Notes: generated by a model not told the origin, from the sequence alone. A stretch of DNA of 30,308 bases from JBQLZO01 sp052168315 (GCA_052168315.1 JBQLZO010000034.1:1-30308), one strand, 5' to 3'; positions 7,756-15,226 are shown, numbered from the stretch's first letter. A program made the numbers and translations.

Positions 7756-8322
7756 GCCGAACCGCTCTTCGGCGTACACCTGGAACACATCCGACAACGC
7801 GGTCGCGACCTCCTCATCGGACATCCCGGACCCCAGAACGATGTCATCCTCCGTCCCGAACGATTCATCGAACCCCGCCGAGCTGATCGTGTAGTCCGAC
7901 CCATCCGCGCTCGTCTCGTAGCGCCACGCGTTGCCCCAGTAATCCGTCAGCGCATCGCTTGGAACCGCCGCCGCGGCCAGGTCGGGCGGGAGCGCCCCGT
8001 TGTTCGACGAGCGGTAGCTCTCCACCGCGGTGGTGATCCGCGCGTAGTCCTGCCCCGTCTTCGCACCTGCGGCGAACATCGGCCACGCCGCCCACATCCC
8101 CATGCCAATCACACCCAGCACGACCGTCGAGATCAGGCCCACCACCACGCCCGCGATCGCGAACCCGCGGGGGCGCTTCGCCAGCGCCGCCAGCGACACC
8201 AGGAGCCCGATCGGCCCCGTGCAGAACGCGAGCACGAAGCCCACGATCCCGAGGACATTGCTCTCACGGGGCGCATCGCCGTAGTCGCTCGTGTCATACG
8301 CGTTCGGGTCGTACTGGCTCAT
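7609..8322 (-). CDS. DUF4190 membrane protein fused to a GspG-like C-terminal domain (copy 1)
   Basis: A 237-residue paralogue of the gene at 6833-7501 with the same order: a short polar N-terminus, DUF4190-like helices (about 22-85, including KRPRGFAIAGVVVG), then a GspG-like domain (90-165) with NNGALPPDL, the DYWGN motif (127-131) and an acidic GTEDD turn. The C-terminus after residue 185 is almost pure Gly/Ser/Ala/Asp and is encoded by GCC/CAC-like repeats at about 7610-7755. The frame is open to 8826, but the ATG at 8322 with AGGAG 10 nt upstream starts just before the conserved part. A 107-bp gap separates it from copy 2, so the pair and the isomerase probably form one unit. Function unknown. 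Confidence 0.78.
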   Translation of the reverse strand: MSQYDPNAYDTSDYGDAPRESNVLGIVGFVLAFCTGPIGLLVSLAALAKRPRGFAIAGVVVGLISTVVLGVIGMGMWAAWPMFAAGAKTGQDYARITTAVESYRSSNNGALPPDLAAAAVPSDALTDYWGNAWRYETSADGSDYTISSAGFDESFGTEDDIVLGSGMSDEEVATALSDVFQVYAEERFGGGARSGGGGGSGGGGGGGAGGAGGTGGDGADGGDGGDADGGEGGGGGQ

Positions 8323-8574
8323 GGGCCCCAATCTCCTGTGGTGAAAGGCGACCGGAATTCCGGGCGCCGCTGGATCTCGAACAAACACCGCCCCCGCATC
8401 CGCTCCCCCTCCCGATCCCCCGCTCGATCCCCCACCCGACTGGCGGAGCCGCCCACGCGAGCCGCTCCGCATCGCCCCCCGCGAACCCCACCGTCCCCCG
8501 ACCGTCCTTGGGAATCCTAATCCCCCTCTCTCACCCGCACAAACGCCCGACCGCCCCGCGGTACACTCGCGCCC

Positions 8575-9225
8575 ATGCGCTCCACACACCGCGCCGCCGC
8601 GATCATCGCGCTCTTCGCCGCCGCATCCTTCCTCCCCCGGTGCGCTGCGCCCACCCCGGACCCCGCGCTTTCCATCGGCCCGGGCCAGTACACCACCGCC
8701 TTCGACGCCGCGCTCAACGAACTCAGAAATCAGGGCTTCGAACTCGACCGCATCGATGCCCGCAACGGCATCATCACCACGGCCCCCAGGGCCTCGGCCG
8801 GACTTGCCACCCTCTGGATCGCCCACGCCTCAACCCCCGGCGGCGCTGTCGACGACACCATCCACCCCGACCGCCGCACCGCCGCGATCGCCTTCCAGCC
8901 CGCTGGAACCGCGGTTCCGGGGCAAGAGAGCGATCTCCGAACCCACGCCGGGCCCATCGATGCCAGCGTCCGCGTGTCGGTCCTCCGGCTCCGGCGCGCC
9001 GGGCGGCACCTCGACCCCACCGGGATCCGGCTCGCGGGCTGGTGGACCGACCCCACCGACCCGCTCCCCATCGCGCTCGTCCCGGTCGACGAGGATCCCG
9101 ACCTCGCGCACCGCATCGCCCGCGGCATCGAACAGCGCCTCATAATGCCCATCCCCGACACCGACGCCAGCCCAACCCCCAGCGCCGACGATCCTGAGGC
9201 TCCATCCCCCGCCCCGCTCCCGTGA
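8575..9225 (+). CDS. Predicted exported or lipoprotein-like protein, function unknown
   Basis: A 216-residue protein with an N-terminal hydrophobic signal (about residues 7-20) and a Cys23 that may be lipidated, although the preceding Leu-Pro-Arg is a poor lipobox. The mature part starts with a segment (YTTAFDAALNELRNQGFELDRIDARNGIITT) seen in small envelope lipoproteins whose name I do not recognise. It continues with beta-rich sequence and ends in a Pro/Asp/Ser-rich tail. The start lacks a clear Shine-Dalgarno. It is divergent from the DUF4190 gene at 8322 and is followed by a 330-bp AT-richer region. No function is assigned. Confidence 0.7.
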   Translation: MRSTHRAAAIIALFAAASFLPRCAAPTPDPALSIGPGQYTTAFDAALNELRNQGFELDRIDARNGIITTAPRASAGLATLWIAHASTPGGAVDDTIHPDRRTAAIAFQPAGTAVPGQESDLRTHAGPIDASVRVSVLRLRRAGRHLDPTGIRLAGWWTDPTDPLPIALVPVDEDPDLAHRIARGIEQRLIMPIPDTDASPTPSADDPEAPSPAPLP

Positions 9226-9555
9226 CCATCACATGATCCTCACATAACGCCAGATACTTGCATCTACAACAGTGGCACACACGCGCCCGGCACCATCCTC
9301 ACGATTTTTTCCGGGCCAACCGCTCCGCCCCCCTTACTTCATAAATCCCTGACTCCCAAACTCTTAGGGTGATCACCGCCCCCTCGGGCCATCGCCCACT
9401 GGGGGATTTTTCCATCTTCTCTGCGAAAGAGCCTGACACCGTGGAGCCTTCTCCCGGTGAACGGGCGTTCATCGCCCCGGAAGACGGGCTGTTCTCGGGC
9501 CAACTGGTGGGTGCCCGCGGCTTCGTCCCCAATCACGGAAGAAAGGGTTACAGCG
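9226..9555 (+). other. Long intergenic leader upstream of the LuxR-type regulator
   Basis: 330 bp, noticeably richer in A/T than its surroundings between about 9230 and 9420, with a T6 run at 9305-9310 and a terminator-like hairpin at 9379-9411. Short open frames cross it but have no recognisable product. It probably contains the 3' end of the upstream gene and the promoter and leader of the regulator. A small RNA ending at 9411 is also possible. Confidence 0.45.
9379..9411 (+). terminator. Intrinsic terminator or attenuator hairpin
   Basis: An outer 5-bp stem of five C (9379-9383) with five G (9401-9405) and an inner gggc/gccc stem with a catc loop are followed by ATTTTT (9406-9411). This is the best-looking Rho-independent terminator in the window. 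It lies 154 bp after the upstream gene and 145 bp before the regulator's start, so it may end the former or attenuate the latter. Confidence 0.6.
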
Positions 9556-10452
9556 GTGTCTATTCGTCTCTCGATCGGGCCGGAACATCTGTCTCGCGCA
9601 GTGGAGGTGGTGTCTTCTCTGCAGAGCATCCCGGCGGTGCCCACACAAGACTGGTGCGAGCAGGCCGCTCGGACCCTGCTCCCCCTCCGGCGCGTCGCGC
9701 TCGTGTGCGTCTCGGTCGCCGAGGTCGGACGCACCGGCGAGATCATCAATCTCGAATGCACCGGCGGCATCCGGGGCGACCAGCAGGGCGCACCCATCCA
9801 GGCCGATCGGCTCCACCCCGCCGATGCCGACTCGTTCGGTTGGTGGATCACCAATCCCGCTGGCCCCAACGCGCAGTCCACGGCCGCGCTGCTCCGTGAG
9901 CTCTCCCACGCCGACAAGTGGCCGGAGACCTTCGCCGGTCGCCGCTGGGCCAAGTTCGGAATCGCCGACCTGCTGATCGGCGTCGCGCCGCTCCGTTCAT
10001 CGAACCCCGGGCGCGTCGTCGTCGTGGAGATGGGCGTCTCCCCGGAGGTCCGCGCGTTCGACGCGGGCGATGCCGAGGTCCTCGTGGCCACGCTCCCCGA
10101 ACTGGCCAAGCGCTCCAGGCTCGCCTTCGGCACCCAGCCGGTCACCCCGACCTCATGGCTGACCCCGCGCGAGCACCAGATCCTCGAGCAGCTCGCCCTC
10201 GGACGCACCGTCAAGCAGATCGCCACCGAGCTCTCGCGCTCGCAGCACACCGTGCACGACCATGTCAAGTCGCTGCACAGCAAGATCGGCGCGAGCACCC
10301 GCGGCGAACTCATCGCGCGATTCATGGGACACATCGAGGCCTGTGCGGAAAAGCCGATGCTCGAGACCTCATCCCCGATCATGCCCGGCAACACCCTCAT
10401 CTCCACGCCCGAACAGCATGGTGGCGAGGGACGCATGCTGGCGTCCGCGTGA
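9556..10452 (+). CDS. LuxR-family transcriptional regulator
   Basis: A 298-residue DNA-binding protein. The C-terminal LuxR/GerE helix-turn-helix spans about 201-257 and begins LTPREHQILEQLALG, with the recognition region in SRSQHTVHDHVKSLHSKIG. The N-terminal ~190 residues are not a receiver domain, since no conserved Asp/Lys pattern is seen. They may form a GAF- or PAS-like sensor, but this could not be assigned. The chosen start is a GTG with AAGGG about 8 nt upstream. A further in-frame GTG at 9457 would add 33 residues without conserved character. The gene stands alone, so its targets and signal are unknown. The structured leader suggests control at the RNA level. Confidence 0.8.
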   Translation: MSIRLSIGPEHLSRAVEVVSSLQSIPAVPTQDWCEQAARTLLPLRRVALVCVSVAEVGRTGEIINLECTGGIRGDQQGAPIQADRLHPADADSFGWWITNPAGPNAQSTAALLRELSHADKWPETFAGRRWAKFGIADLLIGVAPLRSSNPGRVVVVEMGVSPEVRAFDAGDAEVLVATLPELAKRSRLAFGTQPVTPTSWLTPREHQILEQLALGRTVKQIATELSRSQHTVHDHVKSLHSKIGASTRGELIARFMGHIEACAEKPMLETSSPIMPGNTLISTPEQHGGEGRMLASA

Positions 10453-10557
10453 TCCGGCCGATAGATGCATGGACCCCTCGCATCCGACCCTCGGGCCGAC
10501 ACCGCCCCGGGACGCGATGCGGAAGTGGGCGACCGATTCTCTTCTCTCCTCTCCTCC

Positions 10558-10591
10558 CGCCTTCTCCGGGCTCAACGGTCCGGAGAAGGCG
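10558..10591 (+). repeat. 12-bp perfect inverted repeat
   Basis: The arms cgccttctccgg (10558-10569) and ccggagaaggcg (10580-10591) enclose a 10-nt loop. It lies about 105 bp after the regulator stop, directly before a C-rich tract, and has no T run. It may form a 3'-end hairpin or a protein-binding site. Confidence 0.5.
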
Positions 10592-10596
10592 TTGAG

Positions 10597-10655
10597 ACCC
10601 CCCCCAACCCCCCAACTTCCCAATCCCCCCATCCTCCCACCGCCCCGGACACCGG
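10597..10655. repeat. C-rich intergenic tract B (G-rich on minus strand)
   Basis: Runs of nine, six and six C are separated by aa and ttcccaat-type spacers and followed by shorter C-runs. The minus strand thus carries at least four G-runs in about 45 nt, a potential G-quadruplex. It is similar to tracts at 5580, 17700 and 19450. Confidence 0.55.
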
Positions 10656-10722
10656 GCCGGCGCCAGCGCGTGGGACCGCCGCGGCCGCTGGCACTTCCAT
10701 CGACATCGAAAATCACCCACGC

Positions 10723-10756
10723 ACACCACCCGCCGCCGCGCGGGTGGTGTTCTTTG
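10723..10756 (+). terminator. Intrinsic terminator hairpin
   Basis: A perfect 11-bp stem, acaccacccgc (10723-10733) with gcgggtggtgt (10740-10750), has a 6-nt loop and is followed by TCTTTG. It is placed to end transcripts coming from the regulator before the glycosylase gene. Confidence 0.65.
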
Positions 10757-10813
10757 CGTTGGGCGCACCAATGCCGCTGGCCCGGGCACCGACCTCCCGG
10801 TAGCGTGCCCGCC

Positions 10814-11743
10814 ATGGCGCACGACCCCACCGACCGCGATGCCCTGCTCCGAGCCGGCGCACAGGAACTGCGAACCCTCCAGCTGCTGGCCATCCCGTGG
10901 GCCCACATCGCGCCGCGCGCGGGCGTGCCGGGCGGGCACCCCGCGCCCCGGGGTGCCGCCAAGTCGATCCCGCAACCGGCCTCCGACCCCGCTCCCGACC
11001 CCGCACCGGCACCCGGCGTCGAGCCCATCACCCGCCCCATCTCCCACCGCGCTGCGCCGGCGAAGTCAACCAAGACCAGCCAGGCCCCGCCCGCACCAAA
11101 CCCACCCGCATCGGCACCGGCACCGACCGCAAACGCCGTCGGTTCCACGCCCATCCCCGCCGGCGCCGGCACGAAGCAGGAACAACTCGCCGCCCTCCGC
11201 GACCGCTACCAGCGTGAGAGCAAGGTCGCCAAGGCCATCACCGGCTGGAACAACATCGTCTTCGCCGATGGCGATCCGGATGCGAGCCTCATGTTCATCG
11301 GCGAGGCCCCCGGCGAGGAAGAGGACATCCAGGGCAAGCCCTTCGTCGGACGCGCGGGCAAGAAACTCAACGAGATGATCCGCGCCATGGGGCTCACCCG
11401 CGAGGGGGTCTACATCGCCAATGTTCTCAAGGTCCGCCCGCCCAACAACCGCACACCCACCGCCGAGGAAGCCGCCCTCGACGGCCCGTTCCTCCTCGAA
11501 CAGATCCGCATCGTCGCGCCGCGCGTCATCGTCACACTCGGCAAGCCCGCGACGCACTTCATCCTCAACGAGACGCGCGCCATGGGACAACTCAGGGGCG
11601 TCTGGCACGAGCACGCCGGCATCCCCGTCATGCCCACCTACCACCCCGCGTTCCTCCTCCGGCAGTACACCGAGGAGAACCGCCAGAAGGTCTGGTCCGA
11701 TCTCCAGCAGGTCGTCAGGAAGATCGAATCGCTCGCGCAGTAG
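10814..11743 (+). CDS. Family-4-like uracil-DNA glycosylase lacking Fe-S cysteines
   Basis: DNA repair enzyme expected to remove uracil from DNA. Residues 130-309 follow the family 4 layout: motif GEAPGEEED (163-171), KPFVGRAGKKL (175-185), a VYIANVLK strand, RPPNNRTP (208-215), and the catalytic-loop motif TYHPAFLLR (275-283). Family 4 enzymes normally bind a 4Fe-4S cluster through four cysteines. Here the positions expected to hold Cys carry Val207 and Asp223, and the whole 309-residue protein contains no cysteine. Residues 30-120 are a Pro/Ala-rich, probably disordered linker after a short N-terminal helix. The ATG at 10814 is chosen because upstream sequence in the same frame crosses intergenic hairpins. 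No Shine-Dalgarno is obvious. Identification as a UDG superfamily member is secure. Confidence 0.9.
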   Translation: MAHDPTDRDALLRAGAQELRTLQLLAIPWAHIAPRAGVPGGHPAPRGAAKSIPQPASDPAPDPAPAPGVEPITRPISHRAAPAKSTKTSQAPPAPNPPASAPAPTANAVGSTPIPAGAGTKQEQLAALRDRYQRESKVAKAITGWNNIVFADGDPDASLMFIGEAPGEEEDIQGKPFVGRAGKKLNEMIRAMGLTREGVYIANVLKVRPPNNRTPTAEEAALDGPFLLEQIRIVAPRVIVTLGKPATHFILNETRAMGQLRGVWHEHAGIPVMPTYHPAFLLRQYTEENRQKVWSDLQQVVRKIESLAQ

Positions 11744-11981
11744 CACCGGCAAGCCACCGCCAACCCACGGCCCGCAATCGCCGCGCATTCCAGACGATTT
11801 CTTGTCAATCACCGGGAACCACGCGACACCCTCCGGTGTATAGCCCAGTGCGGTGGCTCGCCCACGACGACGAACCTCACAACCGCCCACGACAGCCCAC
11901 GACCGCACATCCCAAGAACCACTCAACCCCCCAGCGGGACACCTCACCGGCCAGGTCCGCGCCATGCCCGCGCGATGGCCA

Positions 11982-12005
11982 GGCCCGATCCACACGAATC
12001 GGGCC
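11982..12005 (+). repeat. 8-bp perfect inverted repeat
   Basis: The arms ggcccgat and atcgggcc enclose an 8-nt loop. No T run follows, so this is probably an RNA structural element and not a terminator. It lies 67 bp before the terminator at 12072. Confidence 0.4.
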
Positions 12006-12071
12006 GCACACATCCCGCGCGCTGCACACGCTGGCACCGCTTCCGCGATCCCAAACCCCACGAGGCCTGGC

Positions 12072-12103
12072 GCCCGGCTCACGCCGGCGCCGGGCTTTTC
12101 TTT
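12072..12103 (+). terminator. Intrinsic terminator upstream of the PilZ gene
   Basis: The arms gcccggc (12072-12078) and gccgggc (12089-12095) form a 7-bp GC stem with a 10-nt loop and are followed by TTTTCTTT. It should insulate the PilZ-glycosyltransferase pair from transcription coming from the left. Confidence 0.65.
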
Positions 12104-12230
12104 CGCCCGCCCACGCGCCAAGCCACCCGCACCCCGCCACGCACCCCGGCACACTGGCACGACCATTGCGATCCGCTCCCCGCACGCCGGCCCCACGGCG
12201 CAGACAACACCCACAACAGGGAGAGCACCC

Positions 12231-12632
12231 ATGCGCCTGACCAGTGGATCGGATCGCCGCGAGCACCCGCGCTTCGCGCTCCCCGCCATGTACACCGCCA
12301 TCGCCGCCAGGACGCTCGATACCGACGCGTTCTCCATGTTCGGGCACGCCTACGACCTGTCCGAGGGCGGCATGCGCTTCGAGATCGACCAGCCCATCGA
12401 ACCGGGCACGCCCATCGTCGTCCGGATCAGCCTGCCGGGCAGGCCGCTGACATGGGCCGAGCGCCGACCCGTGTACGCGTTCGCCAACCTCGTCTGGGTC
12501 GAGCCGGAAGACCTCGAGATCGCCGCCGGGCCCATCCGCATGGCCTGCGTGTTCCGCAGATTCGTCCAGCCCGGCGACCTCCAGCGCCTCCAGGATGCCC
12601 TGTCGAGCGGGCGATACGCCCTCGCGGCCTGA
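12231..12632 (+). CDS. PilZ-domain protein, probable cyclic di-GMP receptor
   Basis: A 133-residue single-domain PilZ protein, expected to bind cyclic di-GMP and alter a partner's activity. The two ligand motifs are present: the RxxxR box at Arg10-Arg14 and the D-x-S-x-x-G box as DLSEGG (42-47). The rest is the expected six-stranded beta barrel with a C-terminal helix. The start has AGGGAG about 7 nt upstream, a strong Shine-Dalgarno. The gene is 32 bp upstream of a glycosyltransferase gene in the same direction, so the two are likely co-transcribed and the PilZ protein may regulate polysaccharide or glycan synthesis. The domain is secure, the target is inferred. Confidence 0.9.
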   Translation: MRLTSGSDRREHPRFALPAMYTAIAARTLDTDAFSMFGHAYDLSEGGMRFEIDQPIEPGTPIVVRISLPGRPLTWAERRPVYAFANLVWVEPEDLEIAAGPIRMACVFRRFVQPGDLQRLQDALSSGRYALAA

Positions 12633-12664
12633 ACCGCCCGCCCACCCCCTATCCTTGCGCACCG

Positions 12665-13876
12665 ATGCGCATCCTCTTCGTCTCAGACAGCTCCTTCACC
12701 ACGCGCGAGCAGGACATGCTCCGGCGCGTCGAGATCGGGCTCCTCGATGAGGGCGCGCGCCTCGTCCGCGTCGTCCCCGAGTCCTTCAAGACCGCCGACG
12801 AGACCCAGCTCACCAAGACCCTCACCTTCCCGGACATCGGCCCCAGGCTCATGCGCCCGTTCCGCATCGCGCAGATGCTCGAACGGCTCGCGCCGCTCTC
12901 CAAGGATCCCTCCAAGCCGCCGCAGTTCGACATCGTCCACGCGTGGGGCGAGCGATGCTGGGCCCTCGCGCGCGAGCTCGCCGGCGTCACCGGCGCATCG
13001 CTCGTGCTCGAACTCTGGTCGAGCGCCTCGCTTGACCGCATCAAGTCGTTCGAGCACCACACGCGGTCGCTCACCGCCATGGGCACCATGGCCTCCTGGT
13101 CCGCGGCCGACGCCGCCATCGCGCAGCGCGCCAAGTCGCTCGCGCGCTGGCCCGTGGCCATCCATCCATGGGGTGTCCATCCGCCCCCCGCGCCGCGCAA
13201 GCCCACGGGCGAGGATGAGCCCACGCCCATCGTCGTGCTCCCGGAGGGTCACAACGCGGGGCACACGATCGCGCTGCTCCGGGGGCTGGCCCGCGCCATG
13301 CAGGGGCTCAAGGGCGAACCGCCGCTGATCCTGCTGGCCGAGGCCGCAGTGCGCGGCACCCGCGCGGTCTGGAAGGCCGTCGATTCGCTCGGGCTCACCC
13401 CCATCACGACGGTTCTTTCCGACGCCGAGATGCGCCGCGAGCCCGTGCTGCTCGCCGAGATCCTCGCGATGCCCGAAGCCGGCGGCGAGCACCGCTCGAT
13501 CGCGCTGGAAGCCATGGCCGCGGGCATGGTCGTGGCGTGCCTGAACGACCCGCTCGTCGAGGCCTACCGCGACGATAGAACCTGCCACACCGTCTCGGAC
13601 CCCACGCCGCACCGGTGGGAGACCGCGTTCGCCGCGCTGCTCCCCGACCCCGCCAGAAGAAGACGCCTCGGGCTCGGCGGGCGCACCTGGATCGAGCAGA
13701 ACCGACGCGTCTACCAGCACATCTCCGCCATCATGGACACCTACAACACGCTCATCGCCCGCGCTAACCCCATCGACACCCAGCCACCTCCATCGACCTC
13801 CTCATCACCGCGCGCCGCCACCGCCACCTCACAGGCCGCCACGACCACAAGCACCACCCAGCGGCGCTCTTCCTGA
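12665..13876 (+). CDS. Glycosyltransferase family 4-like protein
   Basis: A 403-residue GT-B fold glycosyltransferase-like protein. The N-terminal domain starts MRILFVSDSS and contains the DIVHAWGERCWALA segment usual for GT4 acceptor domains. The C-terminal domain carries an EAGGEHRSIALEAMAAGMVV motif (about 270-289), the nucleotide-sugar-binding signature where the distal Glu contacts the donor ribose. A usual E-x7-E arrangement is only approximate. The last ~35 residues are Ser/Thr/Pro-rich and probably disordered. The start lies 32 bp after the PilZ stop with no strong Shine-Dalgarno of its own, consistent with co-transcription. Donor and acceptor sugars cannot be told from sequence. Confidence 0.82.
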   Translation: MRILFVSDSSFTTREQDMLRRVEIGLLDEGARLVRVVPESFKTADETQLTKTLTFPDIGPRLMRPFRIAQMLERLAPLSKDPSKPPQFDIVHAWGERCWALARELAGVTGASLVLELWSSASLDRIKSFEHHTRSLTAMGTMASWSAADAAIAQRAKSLARWPVAIHPWGVHPPPAPRKPTGEDEPTPIVVLPEGHNAGHTIALLRGLARAMQGLKGEPPLILLAEAAVRGTRAVWKAVDSLGLTPITTVLSDAEMRREPVLLAEILAMPEAGGEHRSIALEAMAAGMVVACLNDPLVEAYRDDRTCHTVSDPTPHRWETAFAALLPDPARRRRLGLGGRTWIEQNRRVYQHISAIMDTYNTLIARANPIDTQPPPSTSSSPRAATATSQAATTTSTTQRRSS

Positions 13877-14039
13877 CGCCCGCCGCCTGACGCCCGCCGC
13901 CCATTCCCTACTTCCGCCCCTGGCATCCGGGCGTCCCGGACCCGGCACACAATCTCGGACCTGCGGCCCCCGATCACATCTGTCTGCGACGACTGGCACG
14001 AACTCCCGGGCACTTGCACCCGCGATCCCGCTCAAGTCC

Positions 14040-14068
14040 TTGCCACCGAACCACTTCGGGGCCATAAA
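14040..14068 (+). promoter_or_regulatory. Sigma-70-like promoter of the Cys-rich secreted protein
   Basis: TTGCCA (14040-14045) and CATAAA (14063-14068) are separated by 17 bp and match the housekeeping consensus at five and four of six positions. Transcription would begin near 14075, about 30 nt before the ATG, with the GGAGG at 14095-14099 inside the leader. The 228-bp gap before it (13877-14104) has no other feature I can support. Confidence 0.45.
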
Positions 14069-14104
14069 CGAGGGAGTCAACCACAGATCCGTTCGGAGGT
14101 CCAC

Positions 14105-15172
14105 ATGGGCAGCTGTCGCAGCATCGTCGCCCGGTCCGGGCTCACGCTCGCCGGGGTCATCCTCTCCGCAGCCATCACCGGGCACGCCAGCGCGGGCCAG
14201 GTCGTCCAGGCCGGCGCGCAGAACAACGACCAATCACGCCTCGCCTCGTCCGGGCTCGAGGCGATCCGCAACAGCCCGCAGACCCGGCTTGTCCAGTCCG
14301 GCGCTCCCACCGTCCTGCGCAGCTTCAGGCCGCGCGAGGGCGCGCTCCAGACGCCGGCTCCGGCCGATGCCAACCGTGTGATGCGCCTCGGCGCGGGATC
14401 GCGCGGTGCCAGCATCATCATGGCCGATGAGTCCACCGCCATCGCGCGGCACATCGCCTCTTCGCCCGATGTCGCCGCACGCATCGCCGGATCGCTCACG
14501 CCGGACTCCAGGATCCTCATCCAGGCCGACGCCGGCGATGTCCAGCCGCTGATCGCCATCAGCCCGAACCAGCTCCTCGACGACCGGTACCTCGACCAGT
14601 TCCGGCGCGACCATCCCTACATCACGGAGCCCCAGGCCCTCCGCGCCCGCGACGCCATGATCGCCGGACGCGCCCAGTGGCAGCGCGAGACCGGGCTCAA
14701 GAACCGCGTCATGCGATTCGAGAACACCCACGCCGACCGCATCTACTCCGAGGATGAGACCACCCGCGCCGTGATCCACGAGCCCTCGGCCATCATCGTT
14801 CCGCGCGGCCAGGGGCTCATGTCCAACGCCTACCCCACCGGCACTCACACCAACACCGTCGCCTCCTACAGCCACGCCTACCACGCCACCCCCGCGCCGA
14901 TCGTGGTCGTGAGATCCTCTTCCTCCTGCGCCCCCGCCTACCGCCCCCACTACTCCCACACGCGCCCCGTCATCTGCTCGCCGTGCAAGCCCATCGCCCG
15001 CCCGGTCTGCATCGACACTTGCCGCGATCGCTTCCGCTCCAGCAGCGGCATCTCCATCTCCTTCTCCTCGGGCGGTTCATGGGGCTACGACAAGTGCGGC
15101 TCGTGGCGCTCCAGCCGCTCCTACTGCGCCCCCCGGTACCGCACCTCGTACTACCGCTCGGGCTGCCGCTGA
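14105..15172 (+). CDS. Secreted protein with Cys/Ser/Tyr-rich C-terminus, function unknown
   Basis: A 355-residue protein with a clear signal peptide (hydrophobic core about 13-25, cleavage after ASA at about residue 30). Residues 30-220 are of mixed composition with no recognised domain. Residues 225-355 change to His/Ser/Tyr/Arg-rich low-complexity sequence with eight cysteines in the last ~85 residues, an even number that would suit disulfides. The GGAGG 5 nt before the ATG is one of the best Shine-Dalgarno sites in the window, and a promoter-like pair lies at 14040-14068, so the gene may be well expressed. A terminator follows at 15227. Possible roles are a surface or matrix protein, but no function is assigned. 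Confidence 0.8.
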   Translation: MGSCRSIVARSGLTLAGVILSAAITGHASAGQVVQAGAQNNDQSRLASSGLEAIRNSPQTRLVQSGAPTVLRSFRPREGALQTPAPADANRVMRLGAGSRGASIIMADESTAIARHIASSPDVAARIAGSLTPDSRILIQADAGDVQPLIAISPNQLLDDRYLDQFRRDHPYITEPQALRARDAMIAGRAQWQRETGLKNRVMRFENTHADRIYSEDETTRAVIHEPSAIIVPRGQGLMSNAYPTGTHTNTVASYSHAYHATPAPIVVVRSSSSCAPAYRPHYSHTRPVICSPCKPIARPVCIDTCRDRFRSSSGISISFSSGGSWGYDKCGSWRSSRSYCAPRYRTSYYRSGCR

Positions 15173-15226
15173 TCGCATCCAACCGCCCACGATCCACGAC
15201 GAAGAGAGAGGATCGAGAGAGAACGA

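Larger units (their letters stand above)
10453..10813 (+). other. Intergenic region between regulator and uracil-DNA glycosylase
   Basis: 361 bp without a supported gene, although an open frame in phase with the glycosylase crosses it. It contains a 12-bp hairpin (10558-10591), a C-rich tract (10597-10655) and a terminator (10723-10755), and is followed within 60 bp by the next start. Confidence 0.55.
11744..12230 (+). other. Intergenic region with two RNA hairpins
   Basis: 487 bp between the glycosylase and the PilZ gene. Open frames cross it but none has a plausible start or recognisable protein. It holds an 8-bp perfect hairpin at 11982-12005 and a GC-rich terminator with a T run at 12072-12103. 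The stretch from about 11800 to 12100 could encode a small RNA or be a long 3' UTR. Confidence 0.4.

Noticed and set aside
9285..9316. Inverted repeat gcccgg/ccgggc around a T6 run
   Set aside because: The T run lies inside the loop, so it does not form a terminator, and a 6-bp stem with a 20-nt loop is weak.
9369..9899. Open frame overlapping the LuxR-type gene in another phase
   Set aside because: It loses protein-like character and runs into Arg/Pro-rich sequence, whereas the frame from 9556 ends in a clear LuxR domain.
11802..11844. Promoter from TTGTCA (11802) and TATAGC (11839)
   Set aside because: The spacing of about 31 bp is far too long for a sigma-70 promoter.
11066..12662. Minus-strand frames over the glycosylase and PilZ region
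   Set aside because: Antisense to secure genes, Arg/Gly/Ala-rich, and without plausible starts or domains.
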